64,000 nucleotides of DNA from Bacteroides neonati (GTDB lineage: Bacteria > Bacteroidota > Bacteroidia > Bacteroidales > Bacteroidaceae). The notes beneath the pieces are model-generated. The model searched no databases and was not told where the DNA came from. It saw nothing but the letters and a program-made list of their open reading frames with translations. Shown one piece after another: positions 39,152 to 48,813 of this stretch (its first letter is position 1; each line of letters opens with the position of its first letter). The stretch spans positions 692,645-756,644 of the forward strand of contig NZ_HG726019.1 in assembly GCF_000499785.1 (NCBI RefSeq). The letters run 5' to 3'. The position numbers and the translations under genes are program-made.

Positions 39152-39922
39152 ATGATTAGTCCGTTAGCTTACGTAGACCCAGAGGCCAAAATCGGGAAAA
39201 ACGTCACGATTCAGCCTTTTGCCTACATCGATAAAAATGTTGAGATCGGAGACGATTGCGTGATTATGCCCTTTGTCAGTGTCTTAGCGGGCACACGTAT
39301 GGGAAAAGGGAATAAGGTATATCAGCATGCCGTATTGGGAGCCGAACCCCAGGATTTTCATTATACGGGAGAAGACAGCGAGCTGGTTATCGGCAACAAT
39401 AACCACATCCGCGAAAACGTGGTGATCAGCCGTGCCACACATAGCGGTTGCCAAACGGTCATCGGCAATGAGAATTTCTTAATGGATCGGGTACACATCT
39501 GTCACGATGTACGTATAGGCGATCACTGTGTAGCCGGTATCGGGAGTACCATCGCAGGCGATTGCGTGCTGAACGACTGTGTTATTCTGAGTGGTAATGT
39601 AAGCCTGTATCAGCACAGCCGTGTAGGAAGCTGGTCGTTGATTCAGGGGGGAAGCCGTATTTCGAAAGATGTGCCTCCGTATGTTATCATCTCGGGCAAT
39701 CCGGCCGGATATCATGGAGTCAATGCTACCGTGATGCAACATCATCACAATATATCCGAAAAGATACTGCGGCATATAGCCAATGCTTATCGCCTTATTT
39801 ATCAAGGAAACTTCAGCTTGTTTGATGCCTTGCAGAAGATTGAAGAGCAGGTGCCGATGAGTGATGAGATTCGCACCATCATAGACTTTTGCCGGGATTC
39901 CAAACAGGGGATAGTAAGGTAA
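39152..39922 (+). CDS. lpxA: Acyl-[ACP]-UDP-N-acetylglucosamine O-acyltransferase (LpxA type)
   Basis: Cytosolic enzyme that puts the first 3-hydroxyacyl chain on UDP-GlcNAc in lipid A synthesis. The 256 residues show hexapeptide repeats of a left-handed beta-helix (for example IGKNVTIQPFAYIDKNVEIG), the catalytic His118 in VHICHDVRIG, and the helical C-terminal domain. In Bacteroides the housekeeping lpxA usually lies with lpxD and lpxC/fabZ. Here it follows an efflux operon by 18 bp, so this may be a second copy serving envelope remodelling. Length and core motifs are normal. Confidence 0.88.
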   Translation: MISPLAYVDPEAKIGKNVTIQPFAYIDKNVEIGDDCVIMPFVSVLAGTRMGKGNKVYQHAVLGAEPQDFHYTGEDSELVIGNNNHIRENVVISRATHSGCQTVIGNENFLMDRVHICHDVRIGDHCVAGIGSTIAGDCVLNDCVILSGNVSLYQHSRVGSWSLIQGGSRISKDVPPYVIISGNPAGYHGVNATVMQHHHNISEKILRHIANAYRLIYQGNFSLFDALQKIEEQVPMSDEIRTIIDFCRDSKQGIVR

Positions 39923-39964
39923 GAGGTTGAATGGTCATCTGCAAAAGGGTCGGATGATAACACC

Positions 39965-40030
39965 CAAAGCGTCCGACCATAGGAAGCAAAGGTTCCGACC
40001 ATCGCACTAAAAGGTTCCGACCGGTTTTAA
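39965..40030. repeat. Three imperfect 22-bp tandem repeats
   Basis: Units start at 39965, 39987 and 40009 and share a core TCCGACC exactly 22 bp apart; the second and third share AAAGGTTCCGACC. They lie between the converging lpxA and CBM9-like genes. No function is known. Confidence 0.55.
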
Positions 40031-40080
40031 ACGAACAAAGGATCTTGCCCATGATATAATGCGGCAAGATCCTTTCGTTT
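40029..40080. terminator. Bidirectional terminator between lpxA and the CBM9-like gene
   Basis: An 11-bp stem (40039-40049 with 40063-40073) continues, after a 3-base bulge, with 7 more pairs (40029-40035 with 40074-40080), around a 13-base loop. T-runs flank it on the plus strand. Confidence 0.7.
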
Positions 40081-40097
40081 ATATAGGAAACGGTTGT

Positions 40098-40739
40098 TTA
40101 TTCAAATTCTAAGGTACCGAAAAAGTCGGGACGATGGAAATCAGGCTTCTCAATCTCAATGGGGTTCCACGAGAGGAAATGAGGCGTTTGCAGCTCATCA
40201 CCACATTTGTAGAAGTTGGCTTTCACTACTTTTCCATCGAGCGAAGTGATGTTGTGCTTAAAGAAAACGGTATAAGGAATGATAAGTGCCACATCCCACG
40301 ATACCTCTTCTACCCGCTCGTCAAACGGTTCGCGACCCAGACTCGACCAACGTTGCACACCCGCCATTAACTCTTGTGGAGCATGTTCGCGGTTGGCACG
40401 AGCTGCCCCTGCACCCACAAGAATGGTTCCGATACAGTTGCACTCGAAGTTATAGTATATGCCATCGGCAGCGGGAACAGAGAAAAACTCAACGCATGAA
40501 TCGGTCCATACAGCATCGTTATCGTTGCTATAGCGAGCCCGTACGGAAGCTTCTTTCACATTGAAATGTAGCAGGATAGCGTCGTCGGTGTGTGCCATAC
40601 GGAACGCTACTTTGGGTTTATAAGGATAAGCCGACCAATTGACATGGTCAATTGGCTGAAATCCGATTCGCTCTTCATCCAGTAGCTCGGGAAGTGCACT
40701 AACAGCTACGTTAGCTACACTGATCTTCTTTACTTTCAT
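40098..40739 (-). CDS. CBM9-like carbohydrate-binding protein without signal peptide
   Basis: A 213-residue protein from the ATG at 40739; an upstream in-frame start would precede the promoter box. The pattern of a beta-sandwich with VAFRMAHTDDAILLHFNVKE, DAVWTDSCVEFFSV and YNFECNCIGTILVG fits carbohydrate-binding family 9-like proteins. No signal peptide or membrane segment is visible, so it appears cytosolic, which is odd for a sugar-binding module. It is divergent from the hybrid regulator of the glycosaminoglycan locus, 119 bp away, which suggests shared control. No enzymatic residue can be assigned. Confidence 0.75.
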   Translation of the reverse strand: MKVKKISVANVAVSALPELLDEERIGFQPIDHVNWSAYPYKPKVAFRMAHTDDAILLHFNVKEASVRARYSNDNDAVWTDSCVEFFSVPAADGIYYNFECNCIGTILVGAGAARANREHAPQELMAGVQRWSSLGREPFDERVEEVSWDVALIIPYTVFFKHNITSLDGKVVKANFYKCGDELQTPHFLSWNPIEIEKPDFHRPDFFGTLEFE

Positions 40740-40776
40740 ATCGTAGTTAGTTTGATTGCGATGTTGTATTAACGTA

Positions 40777-40784
40777 CAAATGTA
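40777..40784 (-). promoter_or_regulatory. -7 box of the CBM9-like gene
   Basis: Minus-strand TACATTTG, 37 bases before the ATG at 40739. Confidence 0.45.
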
Positions 40785-40829
40785 ATCACTTTCTTTCAAT
40801 CTGCGATAGAGGAATCGAACAAAATGTTA

Positions 40830-40837
40830 TATATTTG
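40830..40837 (+). promoter_or_regulatory. -7 box of the GAG-locus hybrid regulator
   Basis: TATATTTG fits TAnnTTTG, 22 bases before the ATG at 40859. An in-frame start at 40835 would overlap this box and is therefore rejected. Confidence 0.5.
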
Positions 40838-40858
40838 TGCCAAACACTACTTAACCTC

Positions 40859-43800
40859 ATGGACATAGTGAAGAAATATTTCCTTTTTTGCCTATTCGTA
40901 TGCAGCACAATCACCATTTGGGCACAAGACAGAGAGCTAACGTTCAGTCATCTGACAACGAGCGATGGACTTTCACAATTTTCTGTCAACAGCCTCTATG
41001 TTGATGAAAATGGCATGCTATGGATTGGCACACGCGAAGGGCTGAACCGCTACAACGGCAATGATATTAAAACCTATAAATTAGAGAAAAACAACCCGCA
41101 CAGCCTTTTTTGCAATACCGTGATCCGGATTACCGGCAACAAGAAAGGTAAAGTATACCTCTTGTGTACAGAGGGTGTGGCCGAATTCGATCTCCATTCG
41201 CAACGCTTCAAAACACTGCTTCAAGGAAATGTAACCGGTATCTACTATAAAGAGGAGCTATATATCGGCAAGAAAAACGAGATATATGTATTCAATGAAC
41301 ATACACAGAACTTCGATTTATATTATCAGTTGGCAGTGAAAGATGCTGCCATATCGAGTTTACACCTCGACGCCAAAGAGAACTTGTGGATAGGTACTGA
41401 GAACAATGGTGTCTATAAACTCCTTGCCGGGAAACAGCTGATACATCCGATCGAACGGGGAAACATTACAAGTATTTATGAAGACTCGAAGCAGGAGCTA
41501 TGGATTGGGAGTTGGGACAAAGGGCTGTTTCATATCGAAACAAACGGAGCAATAGAAAACCTGCGACACGACTCCGCCAACGAGCACAGCATCTCGTCCG
41601 ACTTTGTAAGAACCTGCTGCGAAGACAACGCAGGCAACATTTGGATTGGTACCTTTCAGGGACTGAACCGGTATAATAAACGTAACAAACAGATAGACAA
41701 TTATACCCGAAACAGAGACAAAACAGAGGGACTAACCCACTCGTCGATCTGGTCTATCGTGAAAGATCCCCAAGGAACACTCTGGCTAGGAACATACTTT
41801 GGAGGTGTAAACTATTTCAATCCGGAATATGAAATCTACACGCGCTATAAAACGGCCGATAACGGACAGAACGGGCTAAGTAGCCCGGTAGTAGGACGCA
41901 TGACCGAAGATCGGCAAGGCAACCTATGGATCTGTACAGAAGGAGGAGGAATCAACATATACGACCGGAAGAACAAAACCTTCAAATGGTTGAAACAGGA
42001 AGCAGGCCGGAATAGTATCTCGCACAACAACGTAAAAGCGATTTACTATGACGAAAAGAACGAAACCATGTGGATAGGCACACATTTGGGCGGACTGAAT
42101 AAGCTCAATCTTCGTACCAATCAATTCACTCATTATCGTTCTGTGGAAAATGACTCCACCACACTACCATCGGATATCATTCGAGACATCACGCCTTATG
42201 GTAATTTACTGATTATCGGCACGCAGAATGGTGTTTCTCTCTTTGACCCGCAAACAGGCCGATGTCAACAACTATTCAAGGATTCGAAAGCCGGACGGGC
42301 CATTCGCATTGTAGCCGATCTGTTTATGGATAAAGACAGTACACTCTGGATTGCAGCAACCGGCGAAGGTGTATATACATATCGATTTGACAGTAAACAG
42401 CTCAAAAATTATCAGCACCGCCCCGACAAAGCCAATAGTTTAAGCAATAACAACATCAACAGCATCACCCAAGACAGTCAGGGGAGACTCTGGTTCTCTA
42501 CTTCGGGTAGCGGACTCGATCTGTATTTGCCCGAAACAGACAGTTTTGAGAATTTCGATATGCAACGGAACGGACTATCAAGCGACTGTATCTACGAGGT
42601 CTGCGAATCATCTATCGAAAAGGGCAATCTGTTACTTATTACGAATCAAGGATTCTCACTGTTTAACTATGCCGACGGCACCTTTCGCAACTACAACGCC
42701 GAAAACGGGTTCCCGCTGACAGCCGTTAATGAAAATGCCATGTACATAACCCGGGATGGCGAAGTGTTTCTGGGAGGAGTACAAGGCATGATTTCATTTC
42801 GCGAGAAAAATCTACGTTTTCAACTCAAACCTTATCACATCACTCTTTCACGCCTATTGGTCAACGGACACGAAGTGAGCCCCAATGATGAAACCGGCAT
42901 CTTGGCTCAGTCGCTATGCTATACCCGGGAGATTACACTCGAAGCAGATCAATCAATGTTCAGCATAGAGTATGCTACCTCCAACTTCATTCCTGCCAAT
43001 CGAGACGATGTATTCTATCGGCTAGAGGGCTTTTCGGACGATTGGAACGACACGCATCGAAAACAGAAATTGATTACCTACACCAACTTAAATCCGGGTA
43101 CCTACACTCTCGTTATCAAAGGTAAGAGCGATTTAACAAAAGAGGTGCGGCTCATCATTCATGTACTACCGCCATGGTATAAAACCTGGTGGGCGTACCT
43201 CATTTACACGATCATACTAGGCAGTTTGCTCGGCTATTTAATACGGACCTATAAATCTCGCATCAAGCTAAGAGAGTCATTAAAGTACGAACAGAAGCAC
43301 ATTGAAGATGTGGAGAAACTCAATCAATCCAAGTTGTTGTTTTTCACCAATATCTCGCATGAGTTCCGTACACCTCTTACACTCATCGTTGGACAGGTAG
43401 AAGCATTGCTTCAAGTACAAAGCTTTACACCACATGTATACGGTAAGATATTGGGCGTCTACAAGAGCAGCATCCAGTTACGGGAACTCATTACCGAACT
43501 ACTCGATTTCCGCAAACAGGAACAGGGACATATGAAAATCAAGGTGAGTAATCACAACCTGGTCGATTTTCTCTATGAAAACTACCTGCTCTTTCTTGAA
43601 TATACAAATAGCAAACAAATCAACTTCCAGTTTGCTAAAGAGGAAGAGGTAATCGAAGCGTGGTATGACCAAAAACAGATGCAGAAGGTTATCAACAACT
43701 TACTGTCGAATGCACTGAAGCATACCAAAGCAGCAGACACCATTTCTATCAACGTCAGGAAAGAAGGAAATCAGGCCATCATCGAGATACGCGATACCGG

Positions 43801-44917
43801 AACGGGCATAGACGCTACAGAGATAGATAAAATATTCGATCGATTCTATCAAACAGAGCGACTCGATTCCTTCTCGACCGGAGCCGGAACAGGTATCGGA
43901 CTGGCTTTGACTAAGGGAATCATCGAGCTGCATCACGGAACAATCCGGGTTGAAAGTGAGCTCGACAAAGGGAGTTGCTTCATCATCACCCTAAAATTAG
44001 GCAACGGACACTTTGATAAAGAACAGCTTTCGCTACAACCCGATGCAAGCAGCCAGGCAGACGTATTTAAGCCTCAATCCGATGAGGCAACCGAACTGTT
44101 GTCGGAACCAAGCGAGCCGTACAAACGAATTCCCAATGCAAAGATGTTGATTGTTGAAGACAACGAATCGATCTTAAAAATGCTGGTTGATATTTTCCAG
44201 CTATTCTATCAAGTAACAACCGCATCGGATGGAGTAGAAGCGTTGGAACGTATACAAGAAGAGATGCCCAGTATTGTACTGAGCGATGTGGTCATGCCGC
44301 GCATGTCGGGCACTGAACTCTGTAAACAGATCAAGAGTGACTTTAATACCTGCCACATTCCTGTGGTATTGCTCACTGCCCGAACAGCAGTGGAACATAA
44401 CATCGAGGGGTTGCGCATCGGAGCAGACGACTATATCACCAAACCTTTCAATATCAATATTCTTATTTCGCGCTGCAATAATCTGGTGAACTCACGCATC
44501 TTGCTCCAAGAAAAGTTCAGCCGACAGCCACAGGCTTTTGCCCAGATGTTGGCAACCAACCCGATGGACAAGGAGATGCTCGATAGAGCGATGGATATCA
44601 TTGAGCGACATTTGGACGACACCGAGTTTAACGTCAACATCTTTGCGCGTGAGATCGGCATGGCGCGTACCAACTTATTCACGAAACTGAAGGCCATCAC
44701 CGGACAAACACCAAACGATTTCATCCTTACCATCCGCCTTAAGAAAGGAGCAATTATGCTACGAAACAATCCGGAACTGAACATCTCCGAAATATCGGAC
44801 AAAATTGGGTTCTCTTCATCACGATACTTCAGTAAATGCTTTAAAGACGTCTATCACGTTAGTCCGATGAGTTATCGGAAAGGAGAAGTCGAAGGAGAGG
44901 AAAATGATGATCAATAG
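40859..44917 (+). CDS. Hybrid two-component regulator of the glycosaminoglycan locus
   Basis: Inner-membrane sensor and transcription factor in one chain of 1352 residues: signal peptide to WAQ (about 23), periplasmic propeller repeats, Y_Y_Y domain, and a membrane helix near 777-798 (WWAYLIYTIILGSLLGYLI). Phospho-acceptor His834 lies in ISHEFRTPLTLI, and the ATPase has VINNLLSNALKH and DTGTGI. The receiver Asp1143 is in LSDVVMP, and the AraC-type C-terminus has ISEISDKIGFSSSRYF. It precedes a sulfatase and SusC/SusD genes on the same strand and is their likely activator. From memory, the order regulator-sulfatase-SusC resembles the chondroitin locus of B. thetaiotaomicron, whose regulator senses GAG disaccharides. 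Confidence 0.94.
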   Translation: MDIVKKYFLFCLFVCSTITIWAQDRELTFSHLTTSDGLSQFSVNSLYVDENGMLWIGTREGLNRYNGNDIKTYKLEKNNPHSLFCNTVIRITGNKKGKVYLLCTEGVAEFDLHSQRFKTLLQGNVTGIYYKEELYIGKKNEIYVFNEHTQNFDLYYQLAVKDAAISSLHLDAKENLWIGTENNGVYKLLAGKQLIHPIERGNITSIYEDSKQELWIGSWDKGLFHIETNGAIENLRHDSANEHSISSDFVRTCCEDNAGNIWIGTFQGLNRYNKRNKQIDNYTRNRDKTEGLTHSSIWSIVKDPQGTLWLGTYFGGVNYFNPEYEIYTRYKTADNGQNGLSSPVVGRMTEDRQGNLWICTEGGGINIYDRKNKTFKWLKQEAGRNSISHNNVKAIYYDEKNETMWIGTHLGGLNKLNLRTNQFTHYRSVENDSTTLPSDIIRDITPYGNLLIIGTQNGVSLFDPQTGRCQQLFKDSKAGRAIRIVADLFMDKDSTLWIAATGEGVYTYRFDSKQLKNYQHRPDKANSLSNNNINSITQDSQGRLWFSTSGSGLDLYLPETDSFENFDMQRNGLSSDCIYEVCESSIEKGNLLLITNQGFSLFNYADGTFRNYNAENGFPLTAVNENAMYITRDGEVFLGGVQGMISFREKNLRFQLKPYHITLSRLLVNGHEVSPNDETGILAQSLCYTREITLEADQSMFSIEYATSNFIPANRDDVFYRLEGFSDDWNDTHRKQKLITYTNLNPGTYTLVIKGKSDLTKEVRLIIHVLPPWYKTWWAYLIYTIILGSLLGYLIRTYKSRIKLRESLKYEQKHIEDVEKLNQSKLLFFTNISHEFRTPLTLIVGQVEALLQVQSFTPHVYGKILGVYKSSIQLRELITELLDFRKQEQGHMKIKVSNHNLVDFLYENYLLFLEYTNSKQINFQFAKEEEVIEAWYDQKQMQKVINNLLSNALKHTKAADTISINVRKEGNQAIIEIRDTGTGIDATEIDKIFDRFYQTERLDSFSTGAGTGIGLALTKGIIELHHGTIRVESELDKGSCFIITLKLGNGHFDKEQLSLQPDASSQADVFKPQSDEATELLSEPSEPYKRIPNAKMLIVEDNESILKMLVDIFQLFYQVTTASDGVEALERIQEEMPSIVLSDVVMPRMSGTELCKQIKSDFNTCHIPVVLLTARTAVEHNIEGLRIGADDYITKPFNINILISRCNNLVNSRILLQEKFSRQPQAFAQMLATNPMDKEMLDRAMDIIERHLDDTEFNVNIFAREIGMARTNLFTKLKAITGQTPNDFILTIRLKKGAIMLRNNPELNISEISDKIGFSSSRYFSKCFKDVYHVSPMSYRKGEVEGEENDDQ

Positions 44918-44983
44918 TTCGATCTTTGTACTTTTTTAGCCCATGTTCGTACGGTGTTATCCTAGCAATCCTTCTTTTAGAGA

Positions 44984-44991
44984 TACCTTTG
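44984..44991 (+). promoter_or_regulatory. -7 box of the sulfatase gene
   Basis: TACCTTTG fits TAnnTTTG, 30 bases before the sulfatase ATG. No clear -33 TTTG is seen, which fits activator-dependent transcription. Confidence 0.5.
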
Positions 44992-45020
44992 CACAAAGAA
45001 ATCCCTAAAAGAATCATATC

Positions 45021-46559
45021 ATGTCTATTTTATCGCGTACACTGCCTCTGCTTCCGGGCATAGCCTTACTGGCTGGCTGTGGCATCAAAGGTCAGAAAGA
45101 GACCACAAAGAATAATCTGCAGCGACCCAACGTTATCTATATTTTTGCCGACGACTTGGGTATTGGTGATTTAAGTTGCTATGGAGCAAACAAAGTAAGC
45201 ACTCCCCACATTGACCGTTTAGCAGGACAAGGAGTGCAATTCACCAACGCTTACGCTACTTCGGCCACCAGTACACCCTCACGTTTCGGGCTGCTTACCG
45301 GCATGTATCCTTGGCGGCAAACAAATACCGGAATTGCTCCGGGCAACTCCGAACTCATTATCGATACAGCCTGTGTCACCATGGCCGATATGATGAAGCA
45401 GGCCGGATATGCTACCGGAGTGATCGGGAAATGGCATTTGGGGCTGGGTCCTAAAGGAGGAACCGACTTTAACAAGCAAATCTCACCCAACACACAAGAC
45501 ATCGGTTTCGACTATGAGTTTGTTATCCCAGCTACGGTAGACCGCGTACCTTGTGTGTTCGTAGAGAACGGACGCGTAGTCGATCTCGACCCGAACGATC
45601 CCATCCAAGTAGACTATCACAAGAAAGTAGGCAATTGGCCCACAGGCGAAGAGAACCCGGAATTAGTGACCCTCAAACCCAGTCAGGGACATAATAATAC
45701 GATTATCAATGGTATTCCCCGTATCGGTTGGATGACGGGTGGACAAGCTGCATTGTGGAAAGACGAAGAGATAGCGGATGTGATTACCCAGAAAGCAAAA
45801 AACTTCATCGCGATGCATAAGAGCGAACCTTTCTTCTTATACATGGGTACACAAGATGTTCACGTTCCGCGTATCCCCCACCCTCGTTTTGCAGGCAAGA
45901 GCGGATTGGGCACACGCGGCGATGTTATCCTACAACTCGACTGGACGATTGGCGAAATAATGCAGACGCTTGACAGCCTTCAATTGGCCGATAATACGAT
46001 TTTCATCTTTACCAGCGACAATGGTCCGGTTATTGACGATGGGTACCAAGACGAGGCTCGCGAACGACTCCACGGACATACACCGATGGGTATTTATCGT
46101 GGCGGCAAATACAGCGTTTATGAAGCGGGTACGCGTGTTCCTTTCATCGTTCGCTGGCCTGCCGGCATTAAACCGAGCAAGCAACAGGCTTTATTCTCAC
46201 AAATTGATGTATATGCTTCGCTGGCTTCGCTACTTAATCAGCCCATAAAAGCAAATGCTGCTCCCGATAGTGAGGATCACTTAAATGCCTTATTGGGCAA
46301 AGAAGCTACGAACCGGGATTATATCATTCAGCAGAACCTGAATAATACATTAGCCATCATTCAGGGGCAATGGAAATACATTGAGCCTAGTAACCAATCA
46401 GCCATTGAGCCTTGGACAAAGACCGAACTAGGCAATGATAAGAAAGCACAACTCTATGATTTATCAACCGATCCGAGCGAAAAGCGAAACATAGCAGACA
46501 AGCATCCGGAGGTTGTAAAGGAGTTATCAGCAACACTGCAAGCAGTAAAAGCTAAATAA
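45021..46559 (+). CDS. Serine-type S1 sulfatase, GALNS-like
   Basis: The 512-residue lipoprotein (LLAGC, Cys20) belongs to the S1 sulfatases. The formylglycine motif is Ser84-Thr-Pro-Ser-Arg88 in SATSTPSRFGLLTG, so it depends on a serine-modifying radical-SAM maturase. FADDLG (Asp44, Asp45) and FTSDNGP give metal-site residues, and GKWHLG is typical of the arylsulfatase / N-acetylgalactosamine-6-sulfatase branch. Directly downstream of the hybrid regulator and ahead of the SusC genes, it most likely desulfates chondroitin sulfate, perhaps at the GalNAc 6-position. The positional specificity is inference. Confidence 0.88.
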   Translation: MSILSRTLPLLPGIALLAGCGIKGQKETTKNNLQRPNVIYIFADDLGIGDLSCYGANKVSTPHIDRLAGQGVQFTNAYATSATSTPSRFGLLTGMYPWRQTNTGIAPGNSELIIDTACVTMADMMKQAGYATGVIGKWHLGLGPKGGTDFNKQISPNTQDIGFDYEFVIPATVDRVPCVFVENGRVVDLDPNDPIQVDYHKKVGNWPTGEENPELVTLKPSQGHNNTIINGIPRIGWMTGGQAALWKDEEIADVITQKAKNFIAMHKSEPFFLYMGTQDVHVPRIPHPRFAGKSGLGTRGDVILQLDWTIGEIMQTLDSLQLADNTIFIFTSDNGPVIDDGYQDEARERLHGHTPMGIYRGGKYSVYEAGTRVPFIVRWPAGIKPSKQQALFSQIDVYASLASLLNQPIKANAAPDSEDHLNALLGKEATNRDYIIQQNLNNTLAIIQGQWKYIEPSNQSAIEPWTKTELGNDKKAQLYDLSTDPSEKRNIADKHPEVVKELSATLQAVKAK

Positions 46560-46566
46560 CACCTAG

Positions 46567-46740
46567 AAACAGAAAGGCTTCACTTGCTCTATCATTTTGC
46601 AAGTGAAGCCGTAACTATGGAGCTAAAAAATAATTAAGGTCAATATAGATCTGATTCTCTACTTTACTTCGATAGTTATTTCCTAAAGGACCGCTTTACC
46701 AAGATCTACATTGGCTTTGCCAGCCAGAAAACTTACGTTT
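46567..46740. repeat. Direct repeat, copy 1 (copy 2 at 63743-63916)
   Basis: The first roughly 105 bases match copy 2 with a single clear difference; the remainder, which corresponds to coding sequence, matches only partly. The two copies are exactly 17,176 bp apart in the same orientation and bracket the accessory half of the GAG locus. Confidence 0.9.
46576..46610. terminator. Terminator after the sulfatase (repeat copy 1)
   Basis: Perfect 12-bp stem (46576-46587 with 46599-46610) with an 11-base loop, 16 bases after the sulfatase stop. An identical hairpin occurs at 63752-63786. Confidence 0.7.
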
Positions 46741-46745
46741 AGTTG
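46659..46745 (-). pseudogene. Decayed 3' end of a gene for a beta-sandwich secreted protein
   Basis: Minus-strand translation gives VSFLAGKANVDLGKAVL, then a stop, then EITIEVK and the true stop. This matches the C-terminus of the partial gene at the window end (VSFLAGNANVDGSKVVL, KEMTIEVK), but with an internal TAG where the other copy has AAG. Homology fades upstream after about 85 bases. It is a remnant and makes no protein. The rest of the gap to 47100 holds no gene apart from the promoter box. Confidence 0.75.
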
Positions 46746-46824
46746 TTCGAATAGCATACACAAGTATGTATGATATTATACATCATCTGTACGTATTTCA
46801 CCCATTTTTTAGCAAAATTTTATC

Positions 46825-46832
46825 TAGTTTTG
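46825..46832 (+). promoter_or_regulatory. -7 box with long leader before the truncated susC
   Basis: TAGTTTTG fits TAnnTTTG. Transcription from here would give a leader of about 260 bases before the ATG at 47101, a length seen for some Bacteroides susC transcripts. Confidence 0.35.
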
Positions 46833-47100
46833 CAATACTAAACGATTGGATCGTCACCAATAATTCATACACATACTGATATCCATTGATTGACCTAACA
46901 ATACAAATATCGGAACCTATTAATTAGTATTATGCGCCGTGAGCGATGTACTCCAAACACTATATAGCCTCTATTATTAACCTTAAAAGGCACAAACCTT
47001 ATAACATAAAAGAGAATACTAGCAAACGTCGGCTTAGAAAGCTACACTAACCTATTTTTTTAATATAGAACCAAGGCGGTTCATTCAAACCATCAATATT

Positions 47101-48813
47101 ATGATTAAAGACAGATTAAAGATAGCACTTTGGCTATCGATTGGCATGTTTTTTGTTCCTACGATCGTATGGGCACAGGTCATTATTACAGGCACAGTTT
47201 CTGATAGTTATGGCCCTGTTATAGGGGCCAATATCATTGAGAAAGGAACGACTAATGGCGTAATCAGCGACATAAACGGAGATTTCAAACTCCAAGTAAG
47301 CAACACAAAAAAAACCATAATAAAGGTAAGTTATGTCGGCTACAAAGACAAGGAGATTCCCTTGAATGGTAAAGTTAAATTCCATATAAATTTGGAAGAA
47401 GACTCAGAAACTCTGCAAGAAGTAACTGTGGTTGCTTATGGTATTCAAAAGAAAGAGACCTTAACCGGGGCTATTTCATCGGTAAAGACCGATGCGCTGC
47501 TTGCCTCCCCCAATGCGAGTGTCGCCAACTCATTAGCAGGTAAGATTACTGGTCTGTCGTCGGTACAAAACAGTGGACAACCCGGAGCTGAAGACCCGAA
47601 AATTTTTGTACGCGGTGTGGGCTCACTCACTGAAGGCGGAGCAGCACCGCTCACCTTGGTGGATGGCGTGGAGCGTAATTTCTACCAAATGGACCCTAAT
47701 GAAATTGAAAGTATTACGGTATTAAAAGATGCTTCGGCAACTGCCGTTTTCGGTGTACGTGGTGCCAATGGTGTGATTTTGGTTACCACCCGACGCGGCA
47801 CTGACAGCCGTGCCAAGATTTCACTCAGTTCATCGGTAGGTATTTCTCAAATTGCACAATGGGTGGAAATGAGCGATGTGTATACCTATGCCCAATTATA
47901 TAATGAGCAGGAGCGTAACGACGGACGGGAGGAGATTTTTAAACCCTACGACTTGGATCGATTTGAAAAAGGTGACAATCCCATTATGTATCCCAATATA
48001 AATTGGCGCGACTATATGGTAAAAACAGCCTCGATACAGGCTCAACACAACCTGAATCTTTCGGGAGGTACAGATAAGATACGTTACTTTGTGTCGGTAG
48101 GTTTCCTCTATCAGGACGGATTACTGAAAGATTTCGGTACCAATGATAGTTATAAGTACAAACGCTACAACTACCGCACCAACCTTGACTATTCTATGAC
48201 CAAAAGCACCACTTTGAAATTGGGCATAGATGGTATTGTGGGCGATCGTCAGGAGCCTACCAATACCAATATTTGGAAAGATCTTTCTATCTCTCAACCT
48301 TTCTCCGGTCCCGGTTTGGTCAATGGCAAGCCCATGACTTCGAAAGAACATTACAGCAGTATTCTTTACAGAAATCCTTTTATTATCACCTACGGTAAAG
48401 GGCACAGCAACAATGTTGCAAACACAATGAACCTCGATTTGCATTTGGTGCAAAACCTTAATTTCATCACCAAAGGGTTGTCGGTTGAAGTAAAAGGAGC
48501 TTATAACACTGATTACTCGGTAATCACCATCCGGAGAGGAAACATAGAGACTTATACCCCGTACTTTGAATCGGAAATCAACGGCTCGGAACTGAATGTA
48601 GGCGACTCCGATTTTAACTATAACATTGTACACCGCATCAGTGGAATCAATTCGAAAGACAGCTGGGAACAAAATAACAACCGTGGACGTAATTGGTATT
48701 TCGAGACCAACGCACGCTACAATCGCAAGTTCAACAACCACAATATGGGCGTTCTATCGCTCTATAACCAAAACAAGAAATATTATGGCCCATGCGCAAA
48801 AGTCCGTGGATGA
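47101..48813 (+). pseudogene. SusC cut to its N-terminal half
   Basis: Only 570 of about 1050 residues remain: signal peptide to VWAQ, carboxypeptidase-like repeat, TonB box EVTVVAYG, complete plug and the first barrel strands. The sequence is a close paralogue of the SusC at 48917 up to YNQNKKYY. It then leaves homology and ends after eight unrelated residues (GPCAKVRG), inside an inverted repeat. No continuation was seen in other frames before the next SusC starts 104 bp later. A half barrel cannot be a working transporter, so this is a broken gene left by deletion, or a donor cassette for recombination with its neighbour. Confidence 0.85.

Noticed and set aside
39965..40030. Short regularly spaced repeats as a CRISPR array
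   Set aside because: Units are directly adjacent and imperfect, there are no spacers between conserved repeats and no cas genes are near.
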